From positions 1 through 59,667 of the forward strand of contig NZGF01000022.1 of the NCBI GenBank assembly GCA_002690915.1: DNA of 59,667 bases, in the 5' to 3' direction. Under the pieces are notes generated by a model that was given only the letters and a program-made list of their open reading frames with translations, had not been told where the DNA came from and ran no database searches. Positions 39,821 through 48,550 of the stretch are shown here, piece after piece. The position numbers and the translations under genes were made by a program. Positions within the stretch are counted from its first letter, which is position 1. Every line of letters begins with the position of its first letter. Source of the stretch: Crocinitomicaceae bacterium. Lineage in GTDB: Bacteria > Bacteroidota > Bacteroidia > Flavobacteriales_D > Sanyastnellaceae.

Positions 39821-41194
39821 TTGGCGAAGCCGAAGACCCATTATGTCTGCACGACTTGTGGTCAGGAATCTGTCCAGTGGGTAGGCCAGTGCCCATCTTG
39901 CAAAGCATGGAATACGTTGGAAGCGTTTACGGTTCGTCCGAACACGCCAAGTGAACGGAGGCAACGAGTCACGCTTAAGCCGGCGGAAGCCAGACCGTTG
40001 GCAGAGGTCGAAGTCCTTGAATTGGGAAGGACTCCTACGGGCGACGTCGAATTGGACAGGGTGTTGGGCCAGGGAGTTGTCCCCGGTGCTGTGGTTTTGC
40101 TCGGGGGTGAACCGGGAATTGGCAAATCCACGCTCATGCTTCAGTCGGTGCTTCATATGGCTGCGCATTCCCAGCGAATTCTTTACGTGGCAGGTGAGGA
40201 AAGCCCAGAGCAGGTCCGCATGCGGGCAGAACGATTGGGTGCTGTTCCACAATCGCTCCTGGTTTTTGCCGAGACCGATGCCCAAGCGGTACTTCTTGAA
40301 TTGGAGGCGAATAAGCCCGATGCCGTTATCATTGATTCCATCCAGACCATGTTCCTGCCTGAAGTGGAGTCAGCCCCTGGATCGGTCGCACAGATTCGCG
40401 AGACGGCTGCTGCATTCACTCGATTTGCGAAGCAGCATCACGTCCCCGTGTTTTTCATAGGTCACATTACCAAGGAAGGCTCCTTGGCCGGGCCGAAAGT
40501 GTTGGAGCACATGGTAGATGTCGTTCTGCAATTTGAAGGCGAACGGCACCACGCGTATCGCATGCTGAGGGCGTCCAAAAACCGCTTTGGAACCACCGCT
40601 GAGCTCGGCTTGTATGAGATGCGTGGGTCAGGTTTGAAAGCAGTTGACCACCCATCCGATGCCTTGTTGGGCCAACGGTCCGAAGCAGATGCTTTAAGCG
40701 GAACAGCTATATCCGCCTCCCTCGAGGGTGCACGGCCAATGCTGGTGGAAGTTCAAGCGCTTGTCTCGACAGCGGTGTATGGCACACCACAGCGATCGGG
40801 TACGGGTTTCGATCTGCGGCGACTGAACATGCTACTGGCCGTTTTGGAAAAACGATGCGGGTTCAAGCTGGGCTCTAAGGACGTGTTTCTCAATTTGGCG
40901 GGGGGCTTGAAAATTCAAGACCCGGCCATAGATTTGGCAGTTGTCGCTGCGATTTTGAGCAGCGTCCTAGATGTTCCGCTTCCCCAGGGGACGGTGTTTG
41001 CTGGAGAGGTCGGGTTGACAGGTGAAATTCGACCGGTTCCGCGGATGAATCAGCGCATCGCAGAAGCGAACAGATTAGGGATGAAACGTATGTTTTACAG
41101 CGGTCACGCACGAAACATCGAGGTGTCGAAAGGCACGGAAATGCAATTGGTTGGTATCCAGCAAGTCAGTGACCTGCATGGACGTCTGTTCTGA
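39821..41194 (+). CDS. radA: DNA repair protein RadA/Sms
   Basis: RecA-like ATPase that promotes branch migration during recombinational repair. A 457-residue protein whose start is a TTG at 39821, chosen because it gives the conserved N terminus MAKPKTHYVCTTCG. The zinc finger has Cys10, Cys13, Cys24 and Cys27. Walker A is GGEPGIGKSTL, the RadA-specific KNRFG motif is in RASKNRFGTTAE, and the C terminus is the Lon-like domain. It begins 7 nt after the T9SS gene stop and ends 2 nt from the convergent rsmI stop. Confidence 0.96.
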   Translation: MAKPKTHYVCTTCGQESVQWVGQCPSCKAWNTLEAFTVRPNTPSERRQRVTLKPAEARPLAEVEVLELGRTPTGDVELDRVLGQGVVPGAVVLLGGEPGIGKSTLMLQSVLHMAAHSQRILYVAGEESPEQVRMRAERLGAVPQSLLVFAETDAQAVLLELEANKPDAVIIDSIQTMFLPEVESAPGSVAQIRETAAAFTRFAKQHHVPVFFIGHITKEGSLAGPKVLEHMVDVVLQFEGERHHAYRMLRASKNRFGTTAELGLYEMRGSGLKAVDHPSDALLGQRSEADALSGTAISASLEGARPMLVEVQALVSTAVYGTPQRSGTGFDLRRLNMLLAVLEKRCGFKLGSKDVFLNLAGGLKIQDPAIDLAVVAAILSSVLDVPLPQGTVFAGEVGLTGEIRPVPRMNQRIAEANRLGMKRMFYSGHARNIEVSKGTEMQLVGIQQVSDLHGRLF

Positions 41195-41196
41195 TT

Positions 41197-41889
41197 TTAC
41201 TCTTTGCCGGCGAGCACCACAACGAATTCGCCTTTAGGCTCGTGCCTATTGAAATGGTCGAGCACATCAGTGATTGTACCACGAACTGTTTGCTCATGCA
41301 GTTTGCTGATTTCCCTTGAGCAAGCGACCCACCTGTGTGAACCGCAGTGCGTTTGCAATTCTTGAAGCAGCTTGATGATGCGGTGGGGGGATTCGTAAAA
41401 AACAACGGTCCGTTGCTCATCTGCGAGCAAGCTGAGGCGTTTTTGGCGGCCTTTTTTATGCGGCAGGAATCCTTCAAATACAAACCGGTCGCACGGGATT
41501 CCCGATGTGACGAGGGCGGGCACGAATGCTGTTGGGCCAGGCAGGCATACAACGGGAATTTCAGCCTCAACGCAGGCACGTACGAGCAAAAAGGCTGGAT
41601 CTGAAATACCGGGGGTTCCGGCGTCGGAGCAGACGGCTAGGGACTGTCCGTTTTGTAAGGCCTGAATCCATCCCGGAGTTGATTTGTGTTCGTTGTGTTG
41701 GTGGAATGCTTTGAGCGGTGTGACGATATGAAAATGCCGCGTCAACTTCCCCGTTTTCCTGGTGTCTTCCGCTAGGATGTACGCAACTTCATTGAGCACC
41801 GCTATAGCCCTTGGCGTGAAATCCGAGAGGTTGCCGATGGGAGTGGGAACCAAATACAGTGTGCCTAAAGTGCGGTTGGAGGAGTTCAT
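41197..41889 (-). CDS. rsmI: 16S rRNA (cytidine-2'-O)-methyltransferase RsmI
   Basis: SAM-dependent enzyme that 2'-O-methylates C1402 of 16S rRNA. A 230-residue tetrapyrrole-methylase-fold protein with LYLVPTPIGNLSDFTPRAI, AEDTRKTGKL, SDAGTPGISDPAFLLVRACV and PGPTAFVPALVTSG. It is somewhat shorter than E. coli RsmI (286), ending after the EFVVVLAGKE strand. Its start overlaps the stop of the next minus-strand gene upstream by 4 bp. Confidence 0.95.
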   Translation of the reverse strand: MNSSNRTLGTLYLVPTPIGNLSDFTPRAIAVLNEVAYILAEDTRKTGKLTRHFHIVTPLKAFHQHNEHKSTPGWIQALQNGQSLAVCSDAGTPGISDPAFLLVRACVEAEIPVVCLPGPTAFVPALVTSGIPCDRFVFEGFLPHKKGRQKRLSLLADEQRTVVFYESPHRIIKLLQELQTHCGSHRWVACSREISKLHEQTVRGTITDVLDHFNRHEPKGEFVVVLAGKE

Positions 41890-42455
41890 TCTATTGCAAA
41901 TAAACGGCGCACTAAGGCAAGGAACTCGACCCCACCATTTTCTTCATCGTCCCAATCCAAGTCACCGGCCGTTTCCAAGATTAAGACCTGCGCGGCCTCA
42001 AAGCTCTGGAGTTTTTCCAACGTGCCGCACAACGCCAATAAAGCGGGGACATCCCCATCCGTCAATAACGAAGCGAACCGTACGCGGTCGTTGATGCTCA
42101 AGCTGTTTTTCAGGCTTGCCAGCCGCTGTTCGCTCAGGCGTTCGGCCAAAGAGGCTCCAGCTGCGGGCAAAGGCTCCGACTCTGTTGTCGTTTCCGATTC
42201 TTGAACGATGGACTCTGGAATGACAGGCTCTGGAGCGATGGGTTTGTGGATTGGAAAGCTCTTGGATTCTGTGGTGGAAGCCGAGGCATCCATTGCCTTT
42301 TTACTGCAGTATTCTGCGACAGCGATGGCCTGCTGGGCTTTGTGCAAAGTGGCATGGAGATCTGTCCACACGGGCGATTCATCTGCGAGCAAGGCTTGAC
42401 ATTCATTCAAGGCAGTGCGAGCTGTTTGAAGGTGGTTGAGGGAGGATTCACTCAT
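41886..42455 (-). CDS. Unknown protein with low-complexity centre
   Basis: A 189-residue protein I cannot assign. An N-terminal helical part (about 1-60) is rich in Ala, Leu, Gln and Lys. Residues about 60-100 are Pro, Glu, Ser and Thr rich and probably unstructured. The C-terminal ~85 residues form a compact helical segment (ASLAERLSEQRLASLKNSLS, INDRVRFASLLTDGDVPALL, LQSFEAAQVLI). No signal peptide or membrane segment is visible. It overlaps rsmI downstream by 4 bp and the AsmA-like gene upstream by 4 bp, so the three genes are one transcription unit. Similar C-terminal segments occur, as I recall, in other Bacteroidota proteins of unknown function. Confidence 0.72.
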   Translation of the reverse strand: MSESSLNHLQTARTALNECQALLADESPVWTDLHATLHKAQQAIAVAEYCSKKAMDASASTTESKSFPIHKPIAPEPVIPESIVQESETTTESEPLPAAGASLAERLSEQRLASLKNSLSINDRVRFASLLTDGDVPALLALCGTLEKLQSFEAAQVLILETAGDLDWDDEENGGVEFLALVRRLFAIE

Positions 42456-44767
42456 GGATTTGATTTTCGGAACAGTTCTTTTAGCAGTTCTTTTTCCCGA
42501 TGGAAATTCTTTTTGCGGTGATTTTTTTGCGCGTCACGGTCCCATCCGTATTCGGGGTCTTCTAGGGTTCCTTTCATGGAAACAAAAAATTGGTGTCCCA
42601 ATCCGTCGTCTGTGATGGTTCCAAATTCATTTTCGCTAGTGGCACGCAGGTCGCGCATGGCAAAACCGAGGGTGTAATCGATGGATGCATCGAAACGGTA
42701 TTGTCCTTCGAGCGTGATGTCCATGGCTGACGATCTGATTTCGGTATGTGGCAATTGTACCGTACCATTTGAGATGTAGACTGGCGATTCGACGTGCTCA
42801 AATTCAACGTGTTTCAGCCGTTGTGATAGATCATCGGGATTGACCAGTGGGGCCATAAGGCGGTTGTTTCGCAGGTAATCAGCGATTTCCTGAAAGGCTT
42901 CGAGGTCAGTGATTTCGCCGGAATGAATGGCTGCTGACCCGAGCACATCGAAGTTTTCAGGGCTCCAATTAAAGGCATTATCAATATTGAGTTGCACAGA
43001 GCCTGAGGCATCGAAAGATCCGGTTAAGTGTTCCGCACGCAGTGTGGTTTGTTCGAAATTGTCAAAAGCTTGAAACAAACGCGGCAAATCGCAGGAAGAA
43101 GCGGTGGGATGCAGCAAAATTTTGGCACCTTGCGCCCCGGAATAAAAAGACAACGTCCCGTCTCCACTGAGCGATCCGTCGAGCGTTTCGGCGTGAAAAT
43201 GAGGCATGGACCAACCGTCGTTATCGCCCTCTAGCGCCAAAGTCGCAGAGGCCAGTTGCCACCCGTCGTATTGGATGGTTCCGATGGATAGGTCGCATTG
43301 TGCTTTCATTCCGACAGGAAGCTGCATATCCGCAAGGGCGATGGAGCCTGTGTCTGCCAAGCTGAAGGTCAATTCCGGAAGCACAAATGAGCCAGTCCAA
43401 TTGGAACGAAGGGTTTCTACCAGAGGCAGTTGCCCTCGGACGTTACCCTCGACGGCGATTTCCCCCCACGTTCCATCGAAGGCTTCAACGACGAGGTCTG
43501 CGCCGTCAAGGGATCCGTGGCCGGCAGCCATCCAAGGCGTTTCGTTGAGGGTTCCAGCGCCGTCTGTCAACGACCAAAGCCCATCCCAATCCACGGTGCC
43601 GTTTCGTTTTCGCTGGATCATTCCGTCCCAATTAAACCGCCCGCTCGTGGGCCAGTTGGTCCCTGATAAAGGTTTATAACCCGCATCAGGCCACCGGACC
43701 GTACCCGATCCCGTCGCCTCGAAACTTCCGGTATCGAAAAGGATGCGCTCCACTTTGCCGGTCCATTCCATGCCTTCCGTGTTCAAAGCGACATGCGGGG
43801 CATCAGCCCTCCAAGTACCCCCTTCACATTTCACCCACAAGCGTGCGTCTCCTTGAACGGTCAGGATCTGGTCACCGGAAGGGACATCCCACGGAGCGGA
43901 CGATAAGGTCCAATTTGACTTGAAGGCGTGGCCGTCCCATGCAAATGCGCCGTCGGCTGTGGCTTCACTGTCGAGGGCCTCGAAATCGGCGGGTAACGCA
44001 ACGAGCTCTCGTAAGGCATCCAGCGTGAGGGATTCGACAGCGCCCTGGACCGTCCACATGTCATTTCGGGTAGCTTGAAGTGACGCTTCAACCCCAGCCC
44101 ACTTTAAGGATGAAACGGAAATCTGAGCGGTGTCTGCGGTGGTATTCCAGTCGATTTTTCCCGACCAAGTCAAGGGATGAGTTGTGGTAAAATCATCAGC
44201 GTGTACCGATGCGAATCGTCCCCCTCCGCTCGCCACGAGACCTGTTTCGGTCCACTTTAGCTGGAGGGCCGCTTCATCTACGAATGCGCTCTGCCCATCG
44301 ACCACCAGTTGAACGCCAGCAAGCGCCAATTGATCGATTGCAAAATCTCCGTTCTTAGTATCCTCGTCACCGGCATCCCAAACAGAAGTGTTCCAACCGT
44401 TGGAGTTGGATGCGATGGATAGGGATGCTTGGCTCAGGTCCAGCGCTTTGAGGTCGTAGTTGCCACTGATCAGGTGAAGGGCGTTGCATGCGATGGAGAG
44501 CTCCTCTGCTTTGAGCAGTGTATCGTTAGCAGAGTGTGACCCCAGCAGCCAAGTGTCGTGCAAGACGAGTGTGACGTTGGGGAAGTGCGACCAGATGTCC
44601 AAGTCGATGTGGTCGATTTGAGCATCCGTGAGTAGGTGAGCCTCCAGGCGTTCAATAAGCGTTCGTGCAAGCTTGTCTTGGTTCAGTGCGAGCCACCCGG
44701 TGCCCGCGCCCGTTAACAGTAGGATGGCAGCTAGTGTTCCCCATATGAGTGCGCGTTTTCTGACCAT
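42452..44767 (-). CDS. AsmA-like envelope protein
   Basis: A 771-residue protein with one N-terminal transmembrane helix (ALIWGTLAAILLLTGAGTGWLAL) and a large periplasmic part with many short beta-strands. It fits the AsmA/TamB-like group that builds hydrophobic grooves across the periplasm for lipid movement. The C-terminal region (from about 600) with YISNGTVQLPHTEIRSSAMD and LEGQYRFDASIDYTLGFAM matches the AsmA-like C-terminal domain. Function in outer-membrane homeostasis is inferred from the family. It starts 98 bp from the divergent SOD gene and overlaps the next gene by 4 bp. Confidence 0.78.
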   Translation of the reverse strand: MVRKRALIWGTLAAILLLTGAGTGWLALNQDKLARTLIERLEAHLLTDAQIDHIDLDIWSHFPNVTLVLHDTWLLGSHSANDTLLKAEELSIACNALHLISGNYDLKALDLSQASLSIASNSNGWNTSVWDAGDEDTKNGDFAIDQLALAGVQLVVDGQSAFVDEAALQLKWTETGLVASGGGRFASVHADDFTTTHPLTWSGKIDWNTTADTAQISVSSLKWAGVEASLQATRNDMWTVQGAVESLTLDALRELVALPADFEALDSEATADGAFAWDGHAFKSNWTLSSAPWDVPSGDQILTVQGDARLWVKCEGGTWRADAPHVALNTEGMEWTGKVERILFDTGSFEATGSGTVRWPDAGYKPLSGTNWPTSGRFNWDGMIQRKRNGTVDWDGLWSLTDGAGTLNETPWMAAGHGSLDGADLVVEAFDGTWGEIAVEGNVRGQLPLVETLRSNWTGSFVLPELTFSLADTGSIALADMQLPVGMKAQCDLSIGTIQYDGWQLASATLALEGDNDGWSMPHFHAETLDGSLSGDGTLSFYSGAQGAKILLHPTASSCDLPRLFQAFDNFEQTTLRAEHLTGSFDASGSVQLNIDNAFNWSPENFDVLGSAAIHSGEITDLEAFQEIADYLRNNRLMAPLVNPDDLSQRLKHVEFEHVESPVYISNGTVQLPHTEIRSSAMDITLEGQYRFDASIDYTLGFAMRDLRATSENEFGTITDDGLGHQFFVSMKGTLEDPEYGWDRDAQKNHRKKNFHREKELLKELFRKSNP

Positions 44768-44780
44768 GGCTTTAATCCTT

Positions 44781-44788
44781 CGAAACTA
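44781..44788 (-). promoter_or_regulatory. Possible -7 box for the AsmA-like gene
   Basis: TAGTTTCG on the minus strand, seven of eight matches, ending 13 nt before the ATG at 44767. Confidence 0.35.
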
Positions 44789-44828
44789 CAGTGTTCAACG
44801 ACGGCAGGTGCAGAAGCATTGTGTGGAA

Positions 44829-44861
44829 TTTGCACACTTTGACGTGGAACACCCATCTTTG
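44829..44861 (+). promoter_or_regulatory. Promoter of the SOD gene
   Basis: TTTG at 44829-44832, a 21-bp spacer, and CATCTTTG at 44854-44861 (seven of eight). The -7 box ends 4 nt before the ATG at 44866, so the transcript would be leaderless or nearly so. Confidence 0.5.
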
Positions 44862-44865
44862 CTCC

Positions 44866-45585
44866 ATGAAGAAAAGAACGTTCATCAAATTGGCAGGAAC
44901 CGTTGGTGCGGGAATGCTAGTGGCACCAATTGTTGGCTGTGGAAGCGGGGCAAAGGCGGCTCGACCCCGGCCTTTTGGGTTTGACCAAGAGCCTTTGGGA
45001 TACGATGTGGCGGCATTGGCGCCAAAGATTGATGCGGTCACCATGGAAATTCACTACAGCAAGCACCATGCCGGATACGTTCGCAAACTAAACAACGCCC
45101 TGCGTACCTCAGACGGGGCGCATGATGGAAAGGAACTGATTGAACTTCTGGCAGAATTGTCGCCTGGGCAGACGGCACTCCGCAACAATGGAGGCGGGCA
45201 CTACAACCACACCTTGTACTGGCGTGTTTTAACACCGGGCGGAGCGACGACACCGGAGGGAGTGCTGAAGGAGGAACTGGAGTCTACATTCGGTTCGGTA
45301 GAGGCTTTTGCGGATCAATTTGCAGCTGCTGGAGCTTCACAGTTTGGTAGCGGGTGGGCCTGGCTAATTCGCAATTCGGAAGGTCAATTGGAAGTGACCA
45401 GCACGGCCAATCAGGACAACCCGCTCATGGCGAATATCGTGGAACGTCCAGGGATACCATTGCTCGGGATGGATGTCTGGGAGCACGCCTATTACCTCAA
45501 TTACCAGAACCGCCGAAAAGATTACATTCAGGGCTTTTTGAGCCTTATCAATTGGGATGAAGTGGCTTTGAACGCCAAATTTTGA
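44866..45585 (+). CDS. Exported Fe/Mn superoxide dismutase, probable lipoprotein
   Basis: Dismutates superoxide to oxygen and hydrogen peroxide. A 239-residue protein. All four metal ligands of the Fe/Mn family are present: His63 (EIHYSKHH), His115 (GGGHYNHTLYW), Asp203 and His207 (MDVWEHAYY). Fe or Mn preference cannot be decided. Unlike most members, it has a leader: KKRTFIKLAG resembles a twin-arginine motif with Lys-Arg, and a hydrophobic stretch ends in the lipobox-like IVGC with Cys25. An in-frame GTG at 44791 upstream of the promoter is rejected. The likely location is the periplasm or a membrane surface. It is convergent with a lipoprotein gene. Confidence 0.88.
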   Translation: MKKRTFIKLAGTVGAGMLVAPIVGCGSGAKAARPRPFGFDQEPLGYDVAALAPKIDAVTMEIHYSKHHAGYVRKLNNALRTSDGAHDGKELIELLAELSPGQTALRNNGGGHYNHTLYWRVLTPGGATTPEGVLKEELESTFGSVEAFADQFAAAGASQFGSGWAWLIRNSEGQLEVTSTANQDNPLMANIVERPGIPLLGMDVWEHAYYLNYQNRRKDYIQGFLSLINWDEVALNAKF

Positions 45586-45599
45586 GGCAACTGGCCTCA
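45583..45599. repeat. Palindrome joining SOD and lipoprotein stop codons
   Basis: TGAGGC (45583-45588), AACTG, GCCTCA (45594-45599): a perfect 6-bp inverted repeat whose outer triplets are the TGA stops of both convergent genes. Without a T run, its role as a terminator is unproven. Confidence 0.4.
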
Positions 45600-46136
45600 G
45601 GGGTTAACCCGCTGCAGTGTATAAGATTCGGTCAATCCACCTTCGGTAATGAGCTTTCGGAAGGCGGCGTTGTTCTCTGGATCGAGTACGTAAGACTTCA
45701 CTTCAAGTTGCTCATCGCTCACGAATTCTGTTATGGAGCTATCATTTAGCACGGCGGCCCACGCGGCTACCTTGGAGTCTTCAGAGCCATCGAATGTCCA
45801 CAGTTTCAATTCATCTTTCCAACGGCGCCCTAGCAGGATGGACCATTCACCGTTTTCTTCTGGCTGGTTCAGCACCAAGTGACCATGAAAGCGTCGCAGC
45901 AGCACATTCTCGCTAAGCATTATTTTGTCTAAGTCGTTGCCTTCGAAATAGGTGTCCCCGATGGTAATGACCATATCGTCGCTGTCGGTCCATCCCCCCC
46001 GCCACTTCGGCGGGAATTTGGGGAGATCGCGTCGGTTCAAAGGCATGGGTTCAGTAAAGGTGACGTTGGAACAGCTGCCCAATACCAAAGCGGCGAATAA
46101 AAAGCAAATAACGAGACGGGGGGTGGTCACGGTCAT
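45597..46136 (-). CDS. Unknown lipoprotein
   Basis: A 179-residue protein. From the ATG at 46136 it has a signal peptide (LVICFLFAALVLGSC) with a lipobox and Cys at about residue 22; a longer frame up to 46235 would overlap uppP and lacks a signal. The mature part shows WRGGWTDSDDMVITIGDTYFEG, and WSILLGRRWKDELKLWTFDG. It resembles no family I can name, but the layout suggests a small beta-rich envelope protein. It follows uppP on the minus strand, with a 9-bp gap including stop spacing, so cotranscription is likely. Confidence 0.68.
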   Translation of the reverse strand: MTVTTPRLVICFLFAALVLGSCSNVTFTEPMPLNRRDLPKFPPKWRGGWTDSDDMVITIGDTYFEGNDLDKIMLSENVLLRRFHGHLVLNQPEENGEWSILLGRRWKDELKLWTFDGSEDSKVAAWAAVLNDSSITEFVSDEQLEVKSYVLDPENNAAFRKLITEGGLTESYTLQRVNP

Positions 46137-46144
46137 AGTGTGTT

Positions 46145-46942
46145 TCAAATAAATAGAATGGCTGCAACGCCAGCGATTAAGCAGTAAACGGCAAACACAT
46201 TCAGATTCGTGCGTTTCACCAAGCGGATCATCCACTGGCAGGCCGCCCAGCCACTGACAAAAGCAGCTAAAGTTCCAGCGGCATAGGCGATGCCATTGAA
46301 TGCTTGTTCACCCCCTCCCGTTTCCAAGACGTCTTTTAATTCCAGAACTGTGGCTCCAAAGATGACGGGCAGCGCCATGAGAAAGCTGAAACGAGCAGCC
46401 TCTTCACGTGAAATTCCCAACGCTACTGCTGCTCCGATGGTCGATCCCGAACGGCTAATCCCCGGCACAATGGCCAGGGCTTGGGCCAGGCCGATGCATA
46501 GAACTCTGCTCCAGCTGAGGGTGTTCGAAGTTTTGCGGGCGATGCGCTCTGACACGTATAGGATGAGCGCGGTTGCACAAAGCGACCAGCCCACGCGGTG
46601 AGGGTGTTCCAAGAAGGATTCTTCCAGGAAATCGCGCATTGTAAAGGCCACAATCACAGCTGGTAAGGTCGACAGCGCGAGCCAAGCTATGTAAGAATGT
46701 GCGGTTTTGCGCTCTGAAGTGTTTGAGGTGAAAACGCCGAAAAGCAATGACGCAATGTCTTTGCGAAATACCACGAGGGTGCTGCACGCTGTGGCGCCGT
46801 GAACGAGAATGCTGAACGTGAGGTCGACGTCCTGCAGACCGAACAAGGCCTTACCCAACTCGAGGTGTCCTGAACTGCTCACGGGCAAGAACTCTGTGAG
46901 CCCCTGAACGATTCCAAGAACAATGGCCTCCCACAGGGACAT
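46145..46942 (-). CDS. uppP: Undecaprenyl-diphosphatase
   Basis: Recycles the undecaprenyl carrier lipid for peptidoglycan and other envelope polymers; overproduction gives bacitracin resistance in other bacteria. A 265-residue integral membrane protein with about eight helices. Signature motifs are GLTEFLPVSSSGHLELG near the N terminus and PGISRSGSTIGAAVALG later, which hold the catalytic Glu, His, Ser and Arg residues. The ATG overlaps the DUF3098 stop (TAATG). It belongs to the ftsX-DUF3098-uppP cluster seen in many Bacteroidota. Confidence 0.95.
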   Translation of the reverse strand: MSLWEAIVLGIVQGLTEFLPVSSSGHLELGKALFGLQDVDLTFSILVHGATACSTLVVFRKDIASLLFGVFTSNTSERKTAHSYIAWLALSTLPAVIVAFTMRDFLEESFLEHPHRVGWSLCATALILYVSERIARKTSNTLSWSRVLCIGLAQALAIVPGISRSGSTIGAAVALGISREEAARFSFLMALPVIFGATVLELKDVLETGGGEQAFNGIAYAAGTLAAFVSGWAACQWMIRLVKRTNLNVFAVYCLIAGVAAILFI

Positions 46943-47175
46943 TAGCGTTTCAGTATAGCATAAAAAATCGTGCCGTATCCTGCAAGCACAACGATGGGCG
47001 CGATGGTGATGCGGCGGGTGCTGAAAATTTCCTCGCTGAAGGCGGTTGGATCTTCAGCCGCTCCGCCCGACATGAGCAAATAACCCACAATCAAGATTAG
47101 GATTCCAATGATCATCCATTGGTAATTGGTTCGCGTCAAGGCGAACCCATTGGGGGACGTTTGCGGTGCACTCAT
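46942..47175 (-). CDS. DUF3098 small membrane protein
   Basis: A 77-residue protein with two predicted membrane helices (WMIIGILILIVGYLLM and ITIAPIVVLAGYGTIFYAIL), separated by a short loop with Ser, Gly and Glu. It matches the DUF3098 family found between ftsX and uppP in Bacteroidota. Its function is unknown; the position suggests a link to cell division or envelope synthesis. The stop overlaps the uppP start by 1 bp, and ftsX ends 9 bp upstream. Confidence 0.85.
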   Translation of the reverse strand: MSAPQTSPNGFALTRTNYQWMIIGILILIVGYLLMSGGAAEDPTAFSEEIFSTRRITIAPIVVLAGYGTIFYAILKR

Positions 47176-47184
47176 GGATCAAAT

Positions 47185-48057
47185 TTAATGCAAGGTATCC
47201 AAGCGTTTTTTTAAAAATCGGTTTACTGCGACTGCGGTGGATGCAACGCCAAATAAAGCGCCCAGTCCGAGCAGGGCGGCAAGCAACGCGCCCAGGACTG
47301 CAGGTGTAAATGGAATGAGAACGGAGGCGTTTTGAAGGTGCGTCAGGGCGAGGATGCCATTAACCGAAGCAAAGGCAACACCTCCTGAGATTAGACCGAA
47401 ATAGAGCCCCTGTTTCAAAAATGGTCCGCGTATGGCTTGCGGATGTGCGCCGACGAGCTGCATTGTTTTGATGACCATTCTACGCGCGAAAACGGTCAAT
47501 CGAATGGTGTTGTTCATCAGGGCAATCGCCGCAAACAAGAAAATCAGCGCCAACCCGATCAAGGGCCAAACGAGCCGTTGAATTGTGGATTCAATTTGGC
47601 CCAGCAATTCGTCCTGCCACACTACTTCACTCACACCGGGGATGCGCTCCATGCGCGCCTCGGCCTCTGTAAGGGCAATCGTGGTGCTCGATTCGGGCGT
47701 CATCCTCAGGTCCATAACATCGGCCAATGGGACGTACCCGAGAAAATCGACAAACGACTCGCCGAGGGCGGACTCCAAATCTTGGCTTGCGGATTTGGCA
47801 TCGAGAAACTGAGAGGATTCGACTCCCGGATCTGTGCGCAAAATTTCACGCGCGGTAGCGAGGACCATCGGGTCGACATCGCGCAGAAAGAAGACCTGCA
47901 CGCGCGCCTCCTGCCGAAGCTCCTGTTCCCATCTATACCCGAGGAATCCAATCGTTATGAGCAGACCGATGAGCAGCAGGGTAAGGCTCATGCCGACAAT
48001 AGTGGTGACCGCTGTGGTGATTTGAGCTCCTGAGGGTTTCTTAGCGGATGAGGACAT
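47185..48057 (-). CDS. ftsX: Cell-division permease-like protein FtsX
   Basis: Membrane partner of the ATPase FtsE, which activates peptidoglycan hydrolases at the septum. A 290-residue protein with one N-terminal helix (GMSLTLLLIGLLITIGFLGY), an extracytoplasmic domain (about 45-165) and three C-terminal helices (LIGLALIFLFAAIALMN, and two later ones). No ftsE is adjacent, which is common in this phylum. A CATCTTTG box lies 16 nt before the start. It is divergent from sufA over 139 bp. Confidence 0.9.
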   Translation of the reverse strand: MSSSAKKPSGAQITTAVTTIVGMSLTLLLIGLLITIGFLGYRWEQELRQEARVQVFFLRDVDPMVLATAREILRTDPGVESSQFLDAKSASQDLESALGESFVDFLGYVPLADVMDLRMTPESSTTIALTEAEARMERIPGVSEVVWQDELLGQIESTIQRLVWPLIGLALIFLFAAIALMNNTIRLTVFARRMVIKTMQLVGAHPQAIRGPFLKQGLYFGLISGGVAFASVNGILALTHLQNASVLIPFTPAVLGALLAALLGLGALFGVASTAVAVNRFLKKRLDTLH

Positions 48058-48073
48058 GTGCTTTTGTGTGCCT

Positions 48074-48081
48074 CAAAGATG
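48074..48081 (-). promoter_or_regulatory. Possible -7 box for ftsX
   Basis: CATCTTTG on the minus strand, seven of eight matches to the -7 consensus, ending 16 nt before the ftsX ATG. Confidence 0.35.
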
Positions 48082-48166
48082 CATCGAATCGAGCAAGGGT
48101 TTGCAAAGGATTGTTATTCGTTGCCCACGGCTCAGCGTTTGTAGTTTAGAACGTTTTTCAATAGCG

Positions 48167-48174
48167 TATATTTA
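48167..48174 (+). promoter_or_regulatory. Possible -7 box of the suf operon
   Basis: TATATTTA, seven of eight matches, ending 22 nt before the sufA ATG at 48197. A possible TTTA at -33 lies about 18 bp upstream. No IscR- or Fur-like palindrome was recognised. Confidence 0.35.
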
Positions 48175-48196
48175 CAACAAAATCAATGGAATAGCG

Positions 48197-48523
48197 ATGA
48201 TTACAGTCGATGAAAGCGCCCGCGACGAAGTACAAAAATTGCTGAATGCTGAGGACCAGCCTGAAGGGAGTTTCGTGCGGGTCGGCGTGAAAGGAGGGGG
48301 GTGTTCCGGGCTGATGTATGAGATGACCTTTGATCACGAAATGCAAGACGGTGACCAAACGTTCGAAGACAAGGGTGTCAAAATCGTCGTGGACCGCAAG
48401 AGCTATTTATACCTGGTGGGCACAGAATTGCAGTTCAGCGGCGGCTTGAACGGGAAAGGATTTCAGTTTCACAATCCGAACGCCAATAGAACATGCGGCT
48501 GCGGTGAGAGTTTCTCTCTTTAA
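48197..48523 (+). CDS. sufA: A-type Fe-S carrier SufA/HesB family
   Basis: Accepts Fe-S clusters from the SufBCD scaffold and passes them to apoproteins. A 108-residue protein from the ATG at 48197. The three conserved Cys are in GGGCSGLMYEM (Cys36) and the C-terminal TCGCGESFSL pair. The length and motifs are typical. An earlier ATG 12 nt upstream is followed at once by a stop in its frame. First gene of the suf operon; sufB follows by 27 nt. Confidence 0.92.
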   Translation: MITVDESARDEVQKLLNAEDQPEGSFVRVGVKGGGCSGLMYEMTFDHEMQDGDQTFEDKGVKIVVDRKSYLYLVGTELQFSGGLNGKGFQFHNPNANRTCGCGESFSL

Positions 48524-48550
48524 CGAGCGTTAAGTTAGAAGGAGATTGCA

